From Bathymodiolus brooksi (taxonomy: Eukaryota > Mollusca > Bivalvia > Mytilida > Modiolidae): 64,000 bases of DNA. The stretch lies in the NCBI GenBank assembly GCA_963680875.1, contig OY804577.1:147392196-147456195 (forward strand), given 5' to 3'. Positions 44,775 through 59,700 of the stretch are shown here, piece by piece (position 1 is the first letter of the stretch; every line of letters begins with the position of its first letter). Made by a program: the position numbers and the translations under genes. The notes below the pieces were generated by a model. It was not told where the DNA came from. It saw only the letters and a program-made list of their open reading frames with translations, and did no database searches.

Positions 44775-47700
44775 ATATTATTATTATTTTCAGTGATAAA
44801 CAGGCCAGACCATTTATATTATTATAATTTTCAGTAATAAACAGGCCAGACCATTTGTATTATTATTATTTTCAGTGATAAACAGGCCAGACCATTTGTA
44901 TTATTATTATTTCCAGTGATAAACAGGCCAGACCATTTGTATTATTATTATTTTCAGTGTTAAATAGGCCAGACCATTTATATTATTATTATTTTCAGTG
45001 ATAAACAGGCCAGACCATTTGTATTATTATTATTTTCAGTGATAAACAGGCCAGACCATTTATATTATTATTTTTTTCAGTGATAAACAGGCCAGACCAT
45101 TTGTATTATTATTATTTTCAGTGATAAACAGGCCAGACCATTTGTATTATTATTATTTTCAGTAATAAACAGGCCAGACCATTTGTATTATTATTATTTT
45201 CAGTGATAAACAGGCCAGACCATTTATATTATTATTTTCAGTGATAAACAGGCCAAACCATTTATATTATTATTATTTTCAGTGATAAACAGGCCAGACC
45301 ATTTGTATTATTATTATTTTCTGTGATAAACAGGCCAAACCATTTATATTATTATTATTTTCAGTGATAAACAGGCCAGAACATTTGTATTATTATTATT
45401 TTCAGTAATAAACAGGCCAGACCATTTGTATTATTATTATTTTCAGTGATAAACAGGCTAGACCATTTATATTATTATTTTCAGTGATAAGCAGGCCAAA
45501 CCATTTATATTATTATTATTTTCAGTGATAAACAGGCCAGACCATTTGTATTATTATTATTTTCAGTGATAAACAGGCCAGACCATTTGTATTATTATTA
45601 TTTTCAGTGATAAACAGGCCAGACCATTTATATTATTATTTTCAGTGATAAACAGGCCAAACCATTTATATTATTATTATTTTCAGTGATAAACAGGCCA
45701 GACCATTTGTATTATTATTATTTTCAGTGATATACAGGGGAGACCATTTGTATTATTATTATTTTCAGTGATAAACAGACCAGACCATTTGTATTATTAT
45801 TATTTTCAGTAATAAACAGGCCAGACCATTTGTATTATTATTATTTTCAGTGATAAACAGGCTAGACCATTTATATTATTATTTTCAGTGATAAGCAGGC
45901 CAAACCATTTATATTATTATTATTTTCAGTGATAAACAGGCCAGACCATTTGTATTATCATTATTTTCAGTGATAAACAGGCCAAACCATTTGTATTATT
46001 ATTATGTTCAGTGATAAACAGGCCAGACCATTTGTATTATTATTATTTTCAGTGATATACAGGGGAGACCATTTGTATTATTATTATTTTCAGTGATAAA
46101 CAGACCAGACCATTTGTATTATTATTATTTTCAGTAATAAACAGGCCAGACCATTTGTATTATTATTATTTTCAGTGATAAACAGGCTAGACCATTTAAA
46201 TTATTATTTTCAGTGATAAGCAGGCCAAACCATTTATATTATTATTATTTTCAGTGATAAACAGACCAGACCATTTATATTATTATTATTTTCAGTGATA
46301 AACAGGCCAGACCATTTGTATTATTATTATTTTCAGTGATAAACAGGGCAGACCATTTGTATTATTATTATTTTCAGTGATAAACATGCCAGACCATTTG
46401 TATTATTATTACTTTCAGTGATAAACATGCCAGACCATTTGTATTATTATTATTTTCAGTGATAAACAGGCCAGACCATTTCTATTATTATTATTTTCAG
46501 TGATAAACAGGCCAGACCATTTATATTATTATTATTTTCAGTGATAAACAGGCCAGACCATTTGTATTATTATTATTTTCAGTGATATACAGATCAAACC
46601 ATTTGTATTATTATTATTTTCAGTGATAAACAGGCCAGACCATTTGTATTATTATTATTTTCAGTGATAAACAGGCCAGACCATTTGTATTATTATTATT
46701 TTCAGTGATAAACAGGCTAGACCATTTGTATTATTATTATTTTCAGTGATAAACAGGCCAGACCATTTGTATTATTATTATTTTCAGTGATAAACAGGCC
46801 AGACCATTTGTATTATTATTATTTTTAGTAATAAACATGCCAGACCATTTGTATTATTATTATTTTCAGTGATAAACAGGCCAGACCATTTGTATTATTA
46901 TTATTTTCAGTGATAAACAGGGCAGACCATTTGTATTATTAATATTTTCAGTGATAAACACGCCAGACCATTTGTATTATTATTATTTTCAGTGATAAAC
47001 AGGCCAGACCATTTGTATTATTATTATTTTCAATGATAAACGGGCCAGACCATTTGTATTATTATTATTTTCAGTGATAAACAGGCCAGACCATTTGTAT
47101 TATTATTATTTTCAGTGATAAACAAGCCAGACCATTTGTATTATTATTATTTTCAGTGATAAACAGGCTAGACCATTTATATTATTATTTTCAGTGATAA
47201 ACAGGCCAGACCATTTGTATTATTATTATTTTCAGTGATAAACAGGCTAGACCATTTATATTATTATTTTCAGTGATAAACAGGCCAGACCATTTGTATT
47301 ATTATTATTTTCTGTGATATACAGGCCAAACCATTTATATTATTATTATTTTCAGTGATAAACAGACCAGACCATTTATATTATTATTATTTTCAGTGAT
47401 AAACAGGCCAGACCATTTGTATTATTATTATTTTCAGTGATAAACAGGGCAGACCATTTGTATTATTATTATTTTCAGTGATAAACACGCCAGACCATTT
47501 GTATTATTATTATTTTCAGTGATAAACAGGCCAGACCATTTGTATTATTATTATTTTCAGTGATAAACAGGCTAGACCATTTGTATTATTATTATTTTCA
47601 GTGATAAACAGGCCAGACCATTTGTATTATTATTATTTTTAGTGATAAACAGGCCAGACCATTTGTATTATTATTATTTTCAGTGATATACAGATCCAAC

Positions 47701-50700
47701 CATTTGTATTATTATTATTTTCAGTGATAAACAGGCCAGACCATTTATATTATCATTATTTTCAGTGATAAACAGGGCAGACCATTTGTATTATTATTAT
47801 TTTCAGTGATATACAGGCCAGACCATTTGTATTATTATTATTTTCAGTGATAAACACGCCAGACCATTTGTATTATTATTACTTTCAGTGATAAACAAGC
47901 CAGACCAGACAGGCCAGACCATTTGTATTATTATTATTTTCAGTGATAAACAGGCTAGACCATTTATATTATTATTTTCAGTGATAAACAGGCCAGACCA
48001 TTTGTATTATTATTATTTTCAGTGATAAACAGGCTAGACCATTTATATTATTATTTTCAGTGATAAACAGGCCAGACCATTTGTATTATTATTATTTTCA
48101 GTGATATACAGGCCAGACCATTTGTATTATTATTATTTTCAGTGATAAACAGGCCAGACCATTTGTATTATTATTATTTTTAGTGATAAACAGGCCAGAC
48201 CATTTGTATTATTATTATTTTCAGTGATATACAGATCCAACCATTTGTATTATTATTATTTTCAGTGATATACAGGCCAGACCATTTATATTATTATTAT
48301 TTTCAGTGATATACACATCCAACCATTTGTATTATTATTATTTTCAGTGATAAACAGGCCAAACCATTTATATTATTATTATTTTCAGTGATAAACAGGC
48401 CAGACCATTTGTATTATTATTATTTTCAGTGATATACAGACCAGACCATTTGTATTACTATTATTTTCAGTGATAAACAGGCCAGACCATTTATATTATT
48501 ATTTTCAGTGATAAACAGGCCAAACCATTTATATTATTATTATTTTCAGTGATAAACAGGCCAGACCATTTGTATTATTATTATTTTCAGTGATATACAG
48601 GGCAGACCATTTGTATTATTATTATTTTCAGTGATAAACAGACCAGACCATTTGTATTATTACTATTTTCAGTAATAAACAGGCCAGACCATTTGTATTA
48701 TTATTATTTTCAGTGATAAACAGGCTAGACCATTTATATTATTATTTTCAGTGATAAGCAGGCGAAACCATTTATATTATTATTATTTTCAGTGATAAAC
48801 AGGCCAGACCATTTGTATTATCATTATTTTCAGTGATAAACAGGCCAAACCATTTGTATTATTATTATTTTCAGTGATAAACAGGCCAGACCATTTGTAT
48901 TATTATTATTTTCAGTGATAAACAGGCCAGACCATTTGTATTATTATTATTTTCAGTGATAAACAGGCTAGACCATTTATATTATTATTTTCAGTGATAA
49001 ACAAGCCAGACCATTTGTATTATTATTATTTTCAGCGATAAACAGGCCAGACCATTTGTATTATTATTATTTTCAGTGATAAACAGGCCAGACCATTTGT
49101 ATTATTATTATTTTCAGTGATATACAGATCCAACCATTTGTATTATTATTATTTTCAGTGATATACAGGCCAGACCATTTATATTATTATTATTTTCAGT
49201 GATATACAGATCCAACCATTTGTATTATTATTATTTTCAGTGATATACAGGCCAGACCATTTGTATTATTATTATTTTCAGTGATAAACAGGCCAGACCA
49301 TTTATATTATTATTATTTTCAGTGATATACATGCCAGACCATTTGTATTATTATTATTTTCTGTGATAAACAGGCCAAACAATTTATATTATTATTATTT
49401 TCAGTGATAAACAGGCCAGACCATTTATATTATTATTATTTTCAGTGATAAACATGCCAGACCATTTGTATTATTATTATTTTCAGTGATAAACAGGGCA
49501 GACCATTTGTATTATTATTATTTTCAGTGATAAACACGCCAGACCATTTGTATTATTATTACTTTCAGTGATAAACCGGCCAGACCATTTGTATTATTAT
49601 TATTTTCAGTGATAAACAGGCCAGACCATTTCTATTATTATTATTTTCAGTGATAAACAGGCCAGACCATTTATATTATTATTATTTTCAGTGATAAACA
49701 GGCCAGACCATTTGTATTATTATTATTTTCAGTGATATACAGATCAAACCATTTGTATTATTATTATTTTCAGTGATAAACAGGCCAGACCATTTGTATT
49801 ATTATTATTTTCAGTGATAAACAGGCCAAACCATTTGTATTATTATTATTTTCAGTAATAAACATGCCAGACCATTTGTATTATTATTATTTTCAGTGAT
49901 AAACAGGCCAAACCATTTGTATTATTATTATTTTCAGTAATAAACATGCCAGACCATTTGTATTATTATTATTTAAGTGATAAACAGGCCAGACCATTTG
50001 TATTATTATTATTTTCAGTGATAAACAGGCTAGACCATTTGTATTATTATTATTTTCAGTGATAAACAGGCCAGACCATTTGTATTATTATTATTTTCAG
50101 TGATAAACAGGCCAGACCATTTGTATTATTATTATTTTCAGTGATAAACAGGCCAGACCATTTGTATTATTATTATTTTCAGTGATAAACAGGCTAGACC
50201 ATTTATATTATTATTTTCAGTGATATACAGGCCAGACCATTTGTATTATTATTATTTTCAGTGATAAACAGGCTAGACCATTTATATTATTATTTTCAAT
50301 ATAAACAGGCCAGACCATTTGTATTATTATTATTTTCAGTGATATACAGGCCAGACCATTTGTATTATTATTATTTTCAGTGATGAACAGGCCAGACCAT
50401 TTGTATTATTATTATTTTTAGTGATAAACAGGCCAGACCATTTGTATTATTATTATTTTCAGTGATATACAGAACCAACCATTTGTATTATTATTATTTT
50501 CAGTGATATACAGGCCAGACCATTTATATTATTATTATTTTCAGTGATATACAGATCCAACCATTTGTATTATTATTATTTTCAGTGATATACAGGCCAG
50601 ACCATTTGTATTATTATTATTTTCAGTGATAAACAGGCCAGACCATTTATATTATTATTATTTTCAGTGATATACAGACCAGACCATTTGTATTATTATT

Positions 50701-53700
50701 ATTTTCTGTGATATACAGGCCAAACCATTTATATTATTATTATTTTCAGTGATAAACAGGCCAAACCATTTATATTATTATTATTTTCAGTGATATACAG
50801 GCCAGACCATTTATATTATTATTATTTTCAGTGATAAACAGGCCAGACAATTTGTATTATTATTATTTTTAGTGATAAACAGGCCAAACCATTTGTATTA
50901 TTATTATTTTCAGTGATAAACAGGCCAGACCATTTGTATTATTATTATTTTCAGTGATAAACAGGCCAGACCATTTATATTATTATTATTTTCAGTGATA
51001 AACAGGCCAGACCATTTGTAATATTATTATTTTCAGTGATATACAGATCAAACCATTTGTATTATTATTATTTTCAGTGATAAACAGGCCAGACCATTTG
51101 TATTATTATTATTTTCAGTGATAAACAGGCCAGACCATTTGTATTATTATTATTTTCAGTGATAAACAGGACAGACCATTTGTATTATTATTATTTTCAG
51201 TGATAAACAGGCTAGACCATTTATATTATTATTTTCAGTGATAAACAGGCCAGACCATTTGTATTATTATTATTTTCAGTGATAAACAGGGTAGACCATT
51301 TGTAATATTATTATTTTCAGTGATAAACATGCCAGACCATTTGTATTATTATTATTTTCAGTGATAAACAGGCCAGACCATTTGTATTATTATTATTTTC
51401 AGTGATAAACAGGCTAGACCATTTGTATTATTATTATTTTCAGTGATAAACAGGCCAGACCATTTGTATTATTATTATTTTTAGTGATAAACAGGCCAGA
51501 CCATTTGTATTATTATTATTTTCAGTGATATACAGGCCAGACCATTTATATTATTATTATTTTCAGTGATAAACAGGCCAGACAATTTGTATTATTATTA
51601 TTTTTAGTGATAAACAGGCCAAACCATTTGTATTATTATTATTTTCAGTGATAAACAGGCCAGACCATTTGTATTATTATTATTTTCAGTGATAAACAGG
51701 CCAGACCATTTATATTATTATTATTTTCAGTGATAAACAGGCCAGACCATTTGTAATATTATTATTTTCAGTGATATACAGATCAAACCATTTGTATTAT
51801 TATTATTTTCAGTGATAAACAGGCCAGACCATTTGTATTATTATTATTTTCAGTGATAAACAGGCCAGACCATTTGTATTATTATTATTTTCAGTGATAA
51901 ACAGGACAGACCATTTGTATTATTATTATTTTCAGTGATAAACAGGCTAGACCATTTATATTATTATTTTCAGTGATAAGCAGGCCAAACCATTTATATT
52001 ATTATTATTTTCAGTGATAAACAGGCCAGACCATTTGTATTATTATTATTTTCAGTGATAAACAGGCCAGACCATTTGTATTATTATTATTTTCAGTGAT
52101 AAACAGGCCAGACCATTTGTATTATTATTTTCAGTGATAAACAGGCCAAACCATTTATATTATTATTATTTTCAGTGATAAACAGGCCAGACCATTTGTA
52201 TTATTATTATTTTCAGTGATATACAGGCCAGACCATTTGTATTATTATTATTTTCAGTGATAAACAGACCAGACCATTTGTATTATTATTATTTTCAGTA
52301 ATAAACAGGCCAGACCATTTGTATTATTATTATTTTCAGTGATAAACAGGCTAGACCATTTATATTATTATTTTCAGTGATAAGCAGGCCAAACCATTTA
52401 TATTATTATTATTTTCAGTGATAAACAGGCCAGACCATTTGTATTATTATTATTTTCAGTGATAAACAGGCCAAACCATTTGTATTATTATTATTTTCAG
52501 TGATAAACAGGCCAGACCATTTGTATTATTATTATTTTCAGTGATAAACAGGCTAGACCATTTATATTATTATTTTCAGTGATAAACAGGCCAGACCATT
52601 TGTATTATTATTATTTTCAGTGATATACAGGCCAGACCATTTGTATTATTATTATTTTCAGTGATAAACAGGCCAGACCATTTGTATTATTATTATTTTC
52701 AGTGATAAACATGCCAGACCATTTGTATTATTATTATTTTCAGTGATAAACAGGCCAGACCATTTGTATTATTATTATTTTCAGTGATAAACAGGCTAGA
52801 CCATTTGTATTATTATTATTTTCAGTGATAAACAGGCCAGACCATTTGTATTATTATTATTTTTAGTGATAAACAGGCCAGACCATTTGTATTATTATTA
52901 TTTTCAGTGATATACAGGCCAGACCATTTATATTATTATTATTTTCAGTGATAAACAGGCCAGACAATTTGTATTATTATTATTTTTAGTGATAAACAGG
53001 ACAAACCATTTGTATTATTATTATTTTCAGTGATAAACAGGCCAGACCATTTGTATTATTATTATTTTCAGTGATAAACAGGCCAGACCATTTATATTAT
53101 TATTATTTTCAGTGATAAACAGGCCAGACCATTTGTAATATTATTATTTTCAGTGATATACAGATCAAACCATTTGTATTATTATTATTTTCAGTGATAA
53201 ACAGGCCAGACCATTTGTATTATTATTATTTTCAGTGATAAACAGGCCAGACCATTTGTATTATTATTATTTTCAGTGATAAACAGGACAGACCATTTGT
53301 ATTATTATTATTTTCAGTGATAAACAGGCTAGACCATTTATATTATTATTTTCAGTGATAAGCAGGCCAAACCATTTATATTATTATTATTTTCAGTGAT
53401 AAACAGGCCAGACCATTTGTATTATTATTATTTTCAGTGATAAACAGGCCAGACCATTTGTATTATTATTATTTTCAGTGATAAACAGGCCAGACCATTT
53501 GTATTATTATTTTCAGTGATAAACAGGCCAAACCATTTATATTATTATTATTTTCAGTGATAAACAGGCCAGACCATTTGTATTATTATTATTTTCAGTG
53601 ATATACAGGCCAGACCATTTGTATTATTATTATTTTCAGTGATAAACAGACCAGACCATTTGTATTATTATTATTTTCAGTAATAAACAGGCCAGACCAT

Positions 53701-56700
53701 TTGTATTATTATTATTTTCAGTGATAAACAGGCTAGACCATTTATATTATTATTTTCAGTGATAAGCAGGCCAAACCATTTATATTATTATTATTTTCAG
53801 TGATAAACAGGCCAGACCATTTGTATTATTATTATTTTCATTGATAAACAGGCCAAACCATTTGTATTATTATTATTTTCAGTAATATACAGGCCAGACC
53901 ATTTGTATTATTATTATTTTCAGTGATAAACAGGCCAGACCATTTATATTATTATTATTTTCAGTGATAAACAGGACAGACCATTTGTATTATTATTATT
54001 TTCAGTGATAAACAGGCTAGACCATTTATATTATTATTTTCAGTGATAAGCAGGCCAAACCATTTATATTATTATTATTTTCAGTGATAAACAGGCCAGA
54101 CCATTTGTATTATTATTATTTTCAGTGATAAACAGGCCAGACCATTTGTATTATTATTATTTTCAGTGATAAACAGGCCAGACCATTTAAATTATTATTT
54201 TCAGTGATAAACAGGCCAAACCATCTATATTATTATTATTTTCAGTGATAAACAGGCCAGACCATTTGTATTATTATTATTTTCAGTGATAAACAGGCCA
54301 GACCATTTGTATTATTATTATTTTTAGTGATAAACAGGCCAGACCATTTGTATTATTATTATTTTCAGTGATAAACAGGGCAGACTATTTGTATTATTAT
54401 TATTTTCAGTGATAAACACGCCAGACCATTTGTATTATTATTACGTTCAGTGATAAACAAGCCAGACCATTTGTATTATTATTATTTTCAGTGATAAACA
54501 GGCCAGACCATTTGTATTATTATTATTTTCAGTGATAAACAGGCTAGACCAATTATATTATTATTTTCAGTGATAAACAGACCAGACCATTTGTATTATT
54601 ATTATTTTCAGTGATAAACAGGCTAGACCATTTATATTATTATTTTCAGTGATAAACAGGCCAGACCATTTGTATTATTATTATTTTCAGTGATATACAG
54701 GGCAGACCATTTGTATTATTATTATTTTCAGTGATAAACAGACCAGACCATTTGTATTATTATTATTTTCAGTGATATACAGGCCAGACCATTTGTATTA
54801 TTATTATTTTCAGTGATAAACAGGCCAGACCATTTGTATTATTATTATTTTTAGTGATAAACAGGCCAGACCATTTGTATTATTATTATTTTCAGTGATA
54901 TACAGATCCAACCATTTGTATTATTATTATTTTCAGTGATATACAGGCCAGACCATTTATATTATTATTATTTTCAGTGATATACAGGGCAGACCATTTG
55001 TATTATTATTATTTTCAGTGATAAACAGACCAGACCATTTGTATTATTATTATTTTCAGTAATAAACAGGCCAGACCATTTGTATTATTATTATTTTCAG
55101 TGATAAACAGGCTAGACCATTTATATTATTATTTTCAGTGATAAGCAGGCGAAACCATTTATATTATTATTATTTTCAGTGATAAACAGGCCAGACCATT
55201 TGTATTATCATTATTTTCAATGATAAACAGGCCAAACCATTTGTATTATTATTATTTTCAGTGATAAACAGGCCAGACCATTTGTATTATTATTATTTTC
55301 AGTGATAAACAGGCAGACCATTTGTATTATTATTATTTTCAGTGATAAACAGGCTAGACCATTTATATTATTATTTTCAGTGATAAACAAGCCAGACCAT
55401 TTGTATTATTATTATTTTCAGTGATAAACAGGCCAGACCATTTGTATTATTATTATTTTCAGTGATATACAGATCCAACCATTTGTATTATTATTATTTT
55501 CAGTGATATACAGGCCAGACCATTTGTATTATTATTATTTTCAGTGATAAACAGGCCAGACCATTTATATTATTATTATTTTCAGTGATATACATGCCAG
55601 ACCATTTGTATTATTATTATTTTCTGTGATAAACAGGCCAAACAATTTATATTATTATTATTTTCAGTGATAAACATGCCAGACCATTTGTATTATTATT
55701 ATTTTCAGTGATAAACAGGGCAGACCATTTGTATTATTATTATTTTCAGTGATAAACACGCCAGACCATTTGTATTATTATTACTTTCAGTGATAAACAG
55801 GCCAGACCATTTGTATTATTATTATTTTCAGTGATAAACAGGCCAGACCATTTCTAATATTATTATTTTCAGTGATAAACAGGCCAGACCATTTATATTA
55901 TTATTATTTTCAGTGATAAACAGGCCAGACCATTTGTATTATTATTATTTTCAGTGATAAACAGGCCAAGCCATTTGTATTATTATTATTTTCAGTAATA
56001 AACATGCCAGACCATTCGTATTATTTTTATTTTCAGTGATAAACAGGCCAGACCATTTATATTATTATTTTAAGTGATAAACAGGCCACACTATTTGTAT
56101 TATTATTATTTTCAGTGATAAACAGGCTAGACCATTTGTATTATTATTATTTTCAGTGATAAACAGGCCAGACCATTTGTATTATTATTATTTTCAGTGA
56201 TAAACAGGCCAGACCATTTGTATTATTATTATTTTCAGTGATAAACAGGCCAGACCATTTGTATTATTATTATTTTCAGTGATAAACAGGCTAGACCATT
56301 TATATTATTATTTTCAGTGATAAGCAGGCCAGACCATTTGTATTATTATTATTTTCAGTGATAAACAGGCTAGACCATTTATATTATTATTTTCAATATA
56401 AACAGGGTAGACCATTTATATTATTATTTTCAGTGATATACAGAACCAACCATTTGTATTATTATTATTTTCAGTGATATACAGGCCAGACCATTTGTAT
56501 TATTATTATTTTCAGTGATAAACAGGCCAGACCATTTGTATTATTATTATTTTTAGTGATAAACAGGCCAGACCATTTGTATTATTATTATTTTCAGTGA
56601 TATACAGATCCAACCATTTGTATTATTATTATTTTCAGTGATATACAGGCCAGACCATTTATATTATTATTATTTTCAGTGATATACAGGGCAGACCATT

Positions 56701-59700
56701 TGTATTATTATTATTTTCAGTGATAAACAGACCAGACCATTTGTATTATTATTATTTTCAGTAATAAACAGGCCAGACCATTTGTATTATTATTATTTTC
56801 AGTGATAAACAGGCTAGACCATTTATATTATTATTTTCAGTGATAAGCAGGCGAAACCATTTATATTATTATTATTTTCAGTGATAAACAGGCCAGACCA
56901 TTTGTATTATCATTATTTTCAATGATAAACAGGCCAAACCATTTGTATTATTATTATTTTCAGTGATAAACAGGCCAGACCATTTGTATTATTATTATTT
57001 TCAGTGATAAACAGGCAGACCATTTGTATTATTATTATTTTCAGTGATAAACAGGCTAGACCATTTATATTATTATTTTCAGTGATAAACAAGCCAGACC
57101 ATTTGTATTATTATTATTTTCAGTGATAAACAGGCCAGACCATTTGTATTATTATTATTTTCAGTGATATACAGATCCAACCATTTGTATTATTATTATT
57201 TTCAGTGATATACAGGCCAGACCATTTGTATTATTATTATTTTCAGTGATAAACAGGCCAGACCATTTTTATTATTATTATTTTCAGTGATATACATGCC
57301 AGACCATTTGTATTATTATTATTTTCTGTGATAAACAGGCCAAACAATTTATATTATTATTATTTTCAGTGATAAACAGGCCAGACCATTTATATTATTA
57401 TTATTTTCAGTGATAAACATGCCAGACCATTTGTATTATTATTATTTTCAGTGATAAACAGGGCAGACCATTTGTATTATTATTATTTTCAGTGATAAAC
57501 ACGCCAGACCATTTGTATTATTATTACTTTCAGTGATAAACAGGCCAGACCATTTGTATTATTATTATTTTCAGTGATAAACAGGCCAGACCATTTCTAA
57601 TATTATTATTTTCAGTGATAAACAGGCCAGACCATTTATATTATTATTATTTTCAGTGATAAACAGGCCAGACCATTTGTATTATTATTATTTTCAGTGA
57701 TAAACAGGCCAAACCATTTGTATTATTATTATTTTCAGTAATAAACATGCCAGACCATTCGTATTATTTTTATTTTCAGTGATAAACAGGCCAGACCATT
57801 TATATTATTATTTTAAGTGATAAACAGGCCACACTATTTGTATTATTATTATTTTCAGTGATAAACAGGCTAGACCATTTGTATTATTATTATTTTCAGT
57901 GATAAACAGGCCAGACCATTTGTATTATTATTATTTTCAGTGATAAACAGGCCAGACCATTTGTATTATTATTATTTTCAGTGATAAACAGGCCAGACCA
58001 TTTGTATTATTATTATTTTCAGTGATAAACAGGCTAGACCATTTATATTATTATTTTCAGTGATAAGCAGGCCAGACCATTTGTATTATTATTATTTTCA
58101 GTGATAAACAGGCTAGACCATTTATATTATTATTTTCAATATAAACAGGCTAGACCATTTATATTATTATTTTCAGTGATATACAGAACCAACCATTTGT
58201 ATTATTATTATTTTCAGTGATATACAGGCCAGACCATTTATATTATTATTATTTTCAGTGATATACAGATCCAACCATTTGTATTATTATTATTTTCAGT
58301 GATATACAGGCCAGACCATTTGTATTATTATTATTTTCAGTGATATACAGACCAGACCATTTGTATTATTATTATTTTCTGTGATATACAGGCCAAACCA
58401 TTTATATTATTATTATTTTCAGTGATAAACAGGCCAGACCATTTATATTATTATTATTTTCAGTGATAAACAGGCCAGACCATTTGTATTATTATTATTT
58501 TCAGTGATAAACAGGGTAGACCATTTGTAATATTATTATTTTCAGTGATAAACATGCCAGAACATTTGTATTATTATTATTTTCAGTGATACACAGGCCA
58601 GACCATTTGTATTATTATTATTTTCAGTGATAAACAGGCTAGACCATTTGTATTATTATTATTTTCAGTGATAAACAGGCCAGACCATTTGTATTATTAT
58701 TATTTTTAGTGATAAACAGGCCAGACCATTTGTATTATTATTATTTTCAGTGATATACAGATCCAACCATTTGTATTATTATTATTTTCAGTGATATACA
58801 GGCCAGACCATTTATATTATTATTATTTTCAGTGATATACAGATCGAACCATTTGTATTATTATTATTTTCAGTGATATACAGGCCAGACCATTTGTATT
58901 ATTATTATTTTCAGTGATAAACAGGCCAGACCATTTATATTATTATTATTTTCAGTGATATACAGGCCAGACCATTTGTATTATTATTGTTTTCTGTGAT
59001 AAACAGGCCAAACCATTTATATTATTATTATTTTCAGTGATAAACAGGACAAACCATTTATATTATTATTATTTTCAGTGATAAACAGGCCAGACCATTT
59101 AAATTATTATTTTCAGTGATAAACAGGCCAAACCATTTATATTATTATTATTTTCAGTGATAAACAGGCCAGACCATTTGTATTATTATTATTTTCAGTG
59201 ATATACAGGCCAGACCATTTGTATTATTATTATTTTCAGTGATAAACAGACCAGACCATTTGTATTATTATTATTTTCAGTAATAAACAGGCCAGACCAT
59301 TTGTATTATTATTATTTTCAGTGATAAACAGGCTAGACCATTTATATTATTATTTTCAGTGATAAGCAGGCCAAACCATTTATATTATTATTATTTTCAG
59401 TGATAAACAGGCCAGACCATTTGTATTATTATTATTTTCAGTGATAAACAGGCCAAGCCATTTGTATTATTATTATTTTCAGTGATATACAGGCCAGACC
59501 ATTTGTATTATTATTATTTTCAGTGATAAACAGGCTAGACCATTTATATTATTATTTTCAGTGATAAACAGGCCAGAACATTTGTGTTATTATTATTTTC
59601 TGTGATATACAGGCCAGACCATTTATATTATTATTATTTTCAGTGATATACAGATCTAATCATTTGTATTATTATTATTTTCAGTGATATACAGGCCAGA

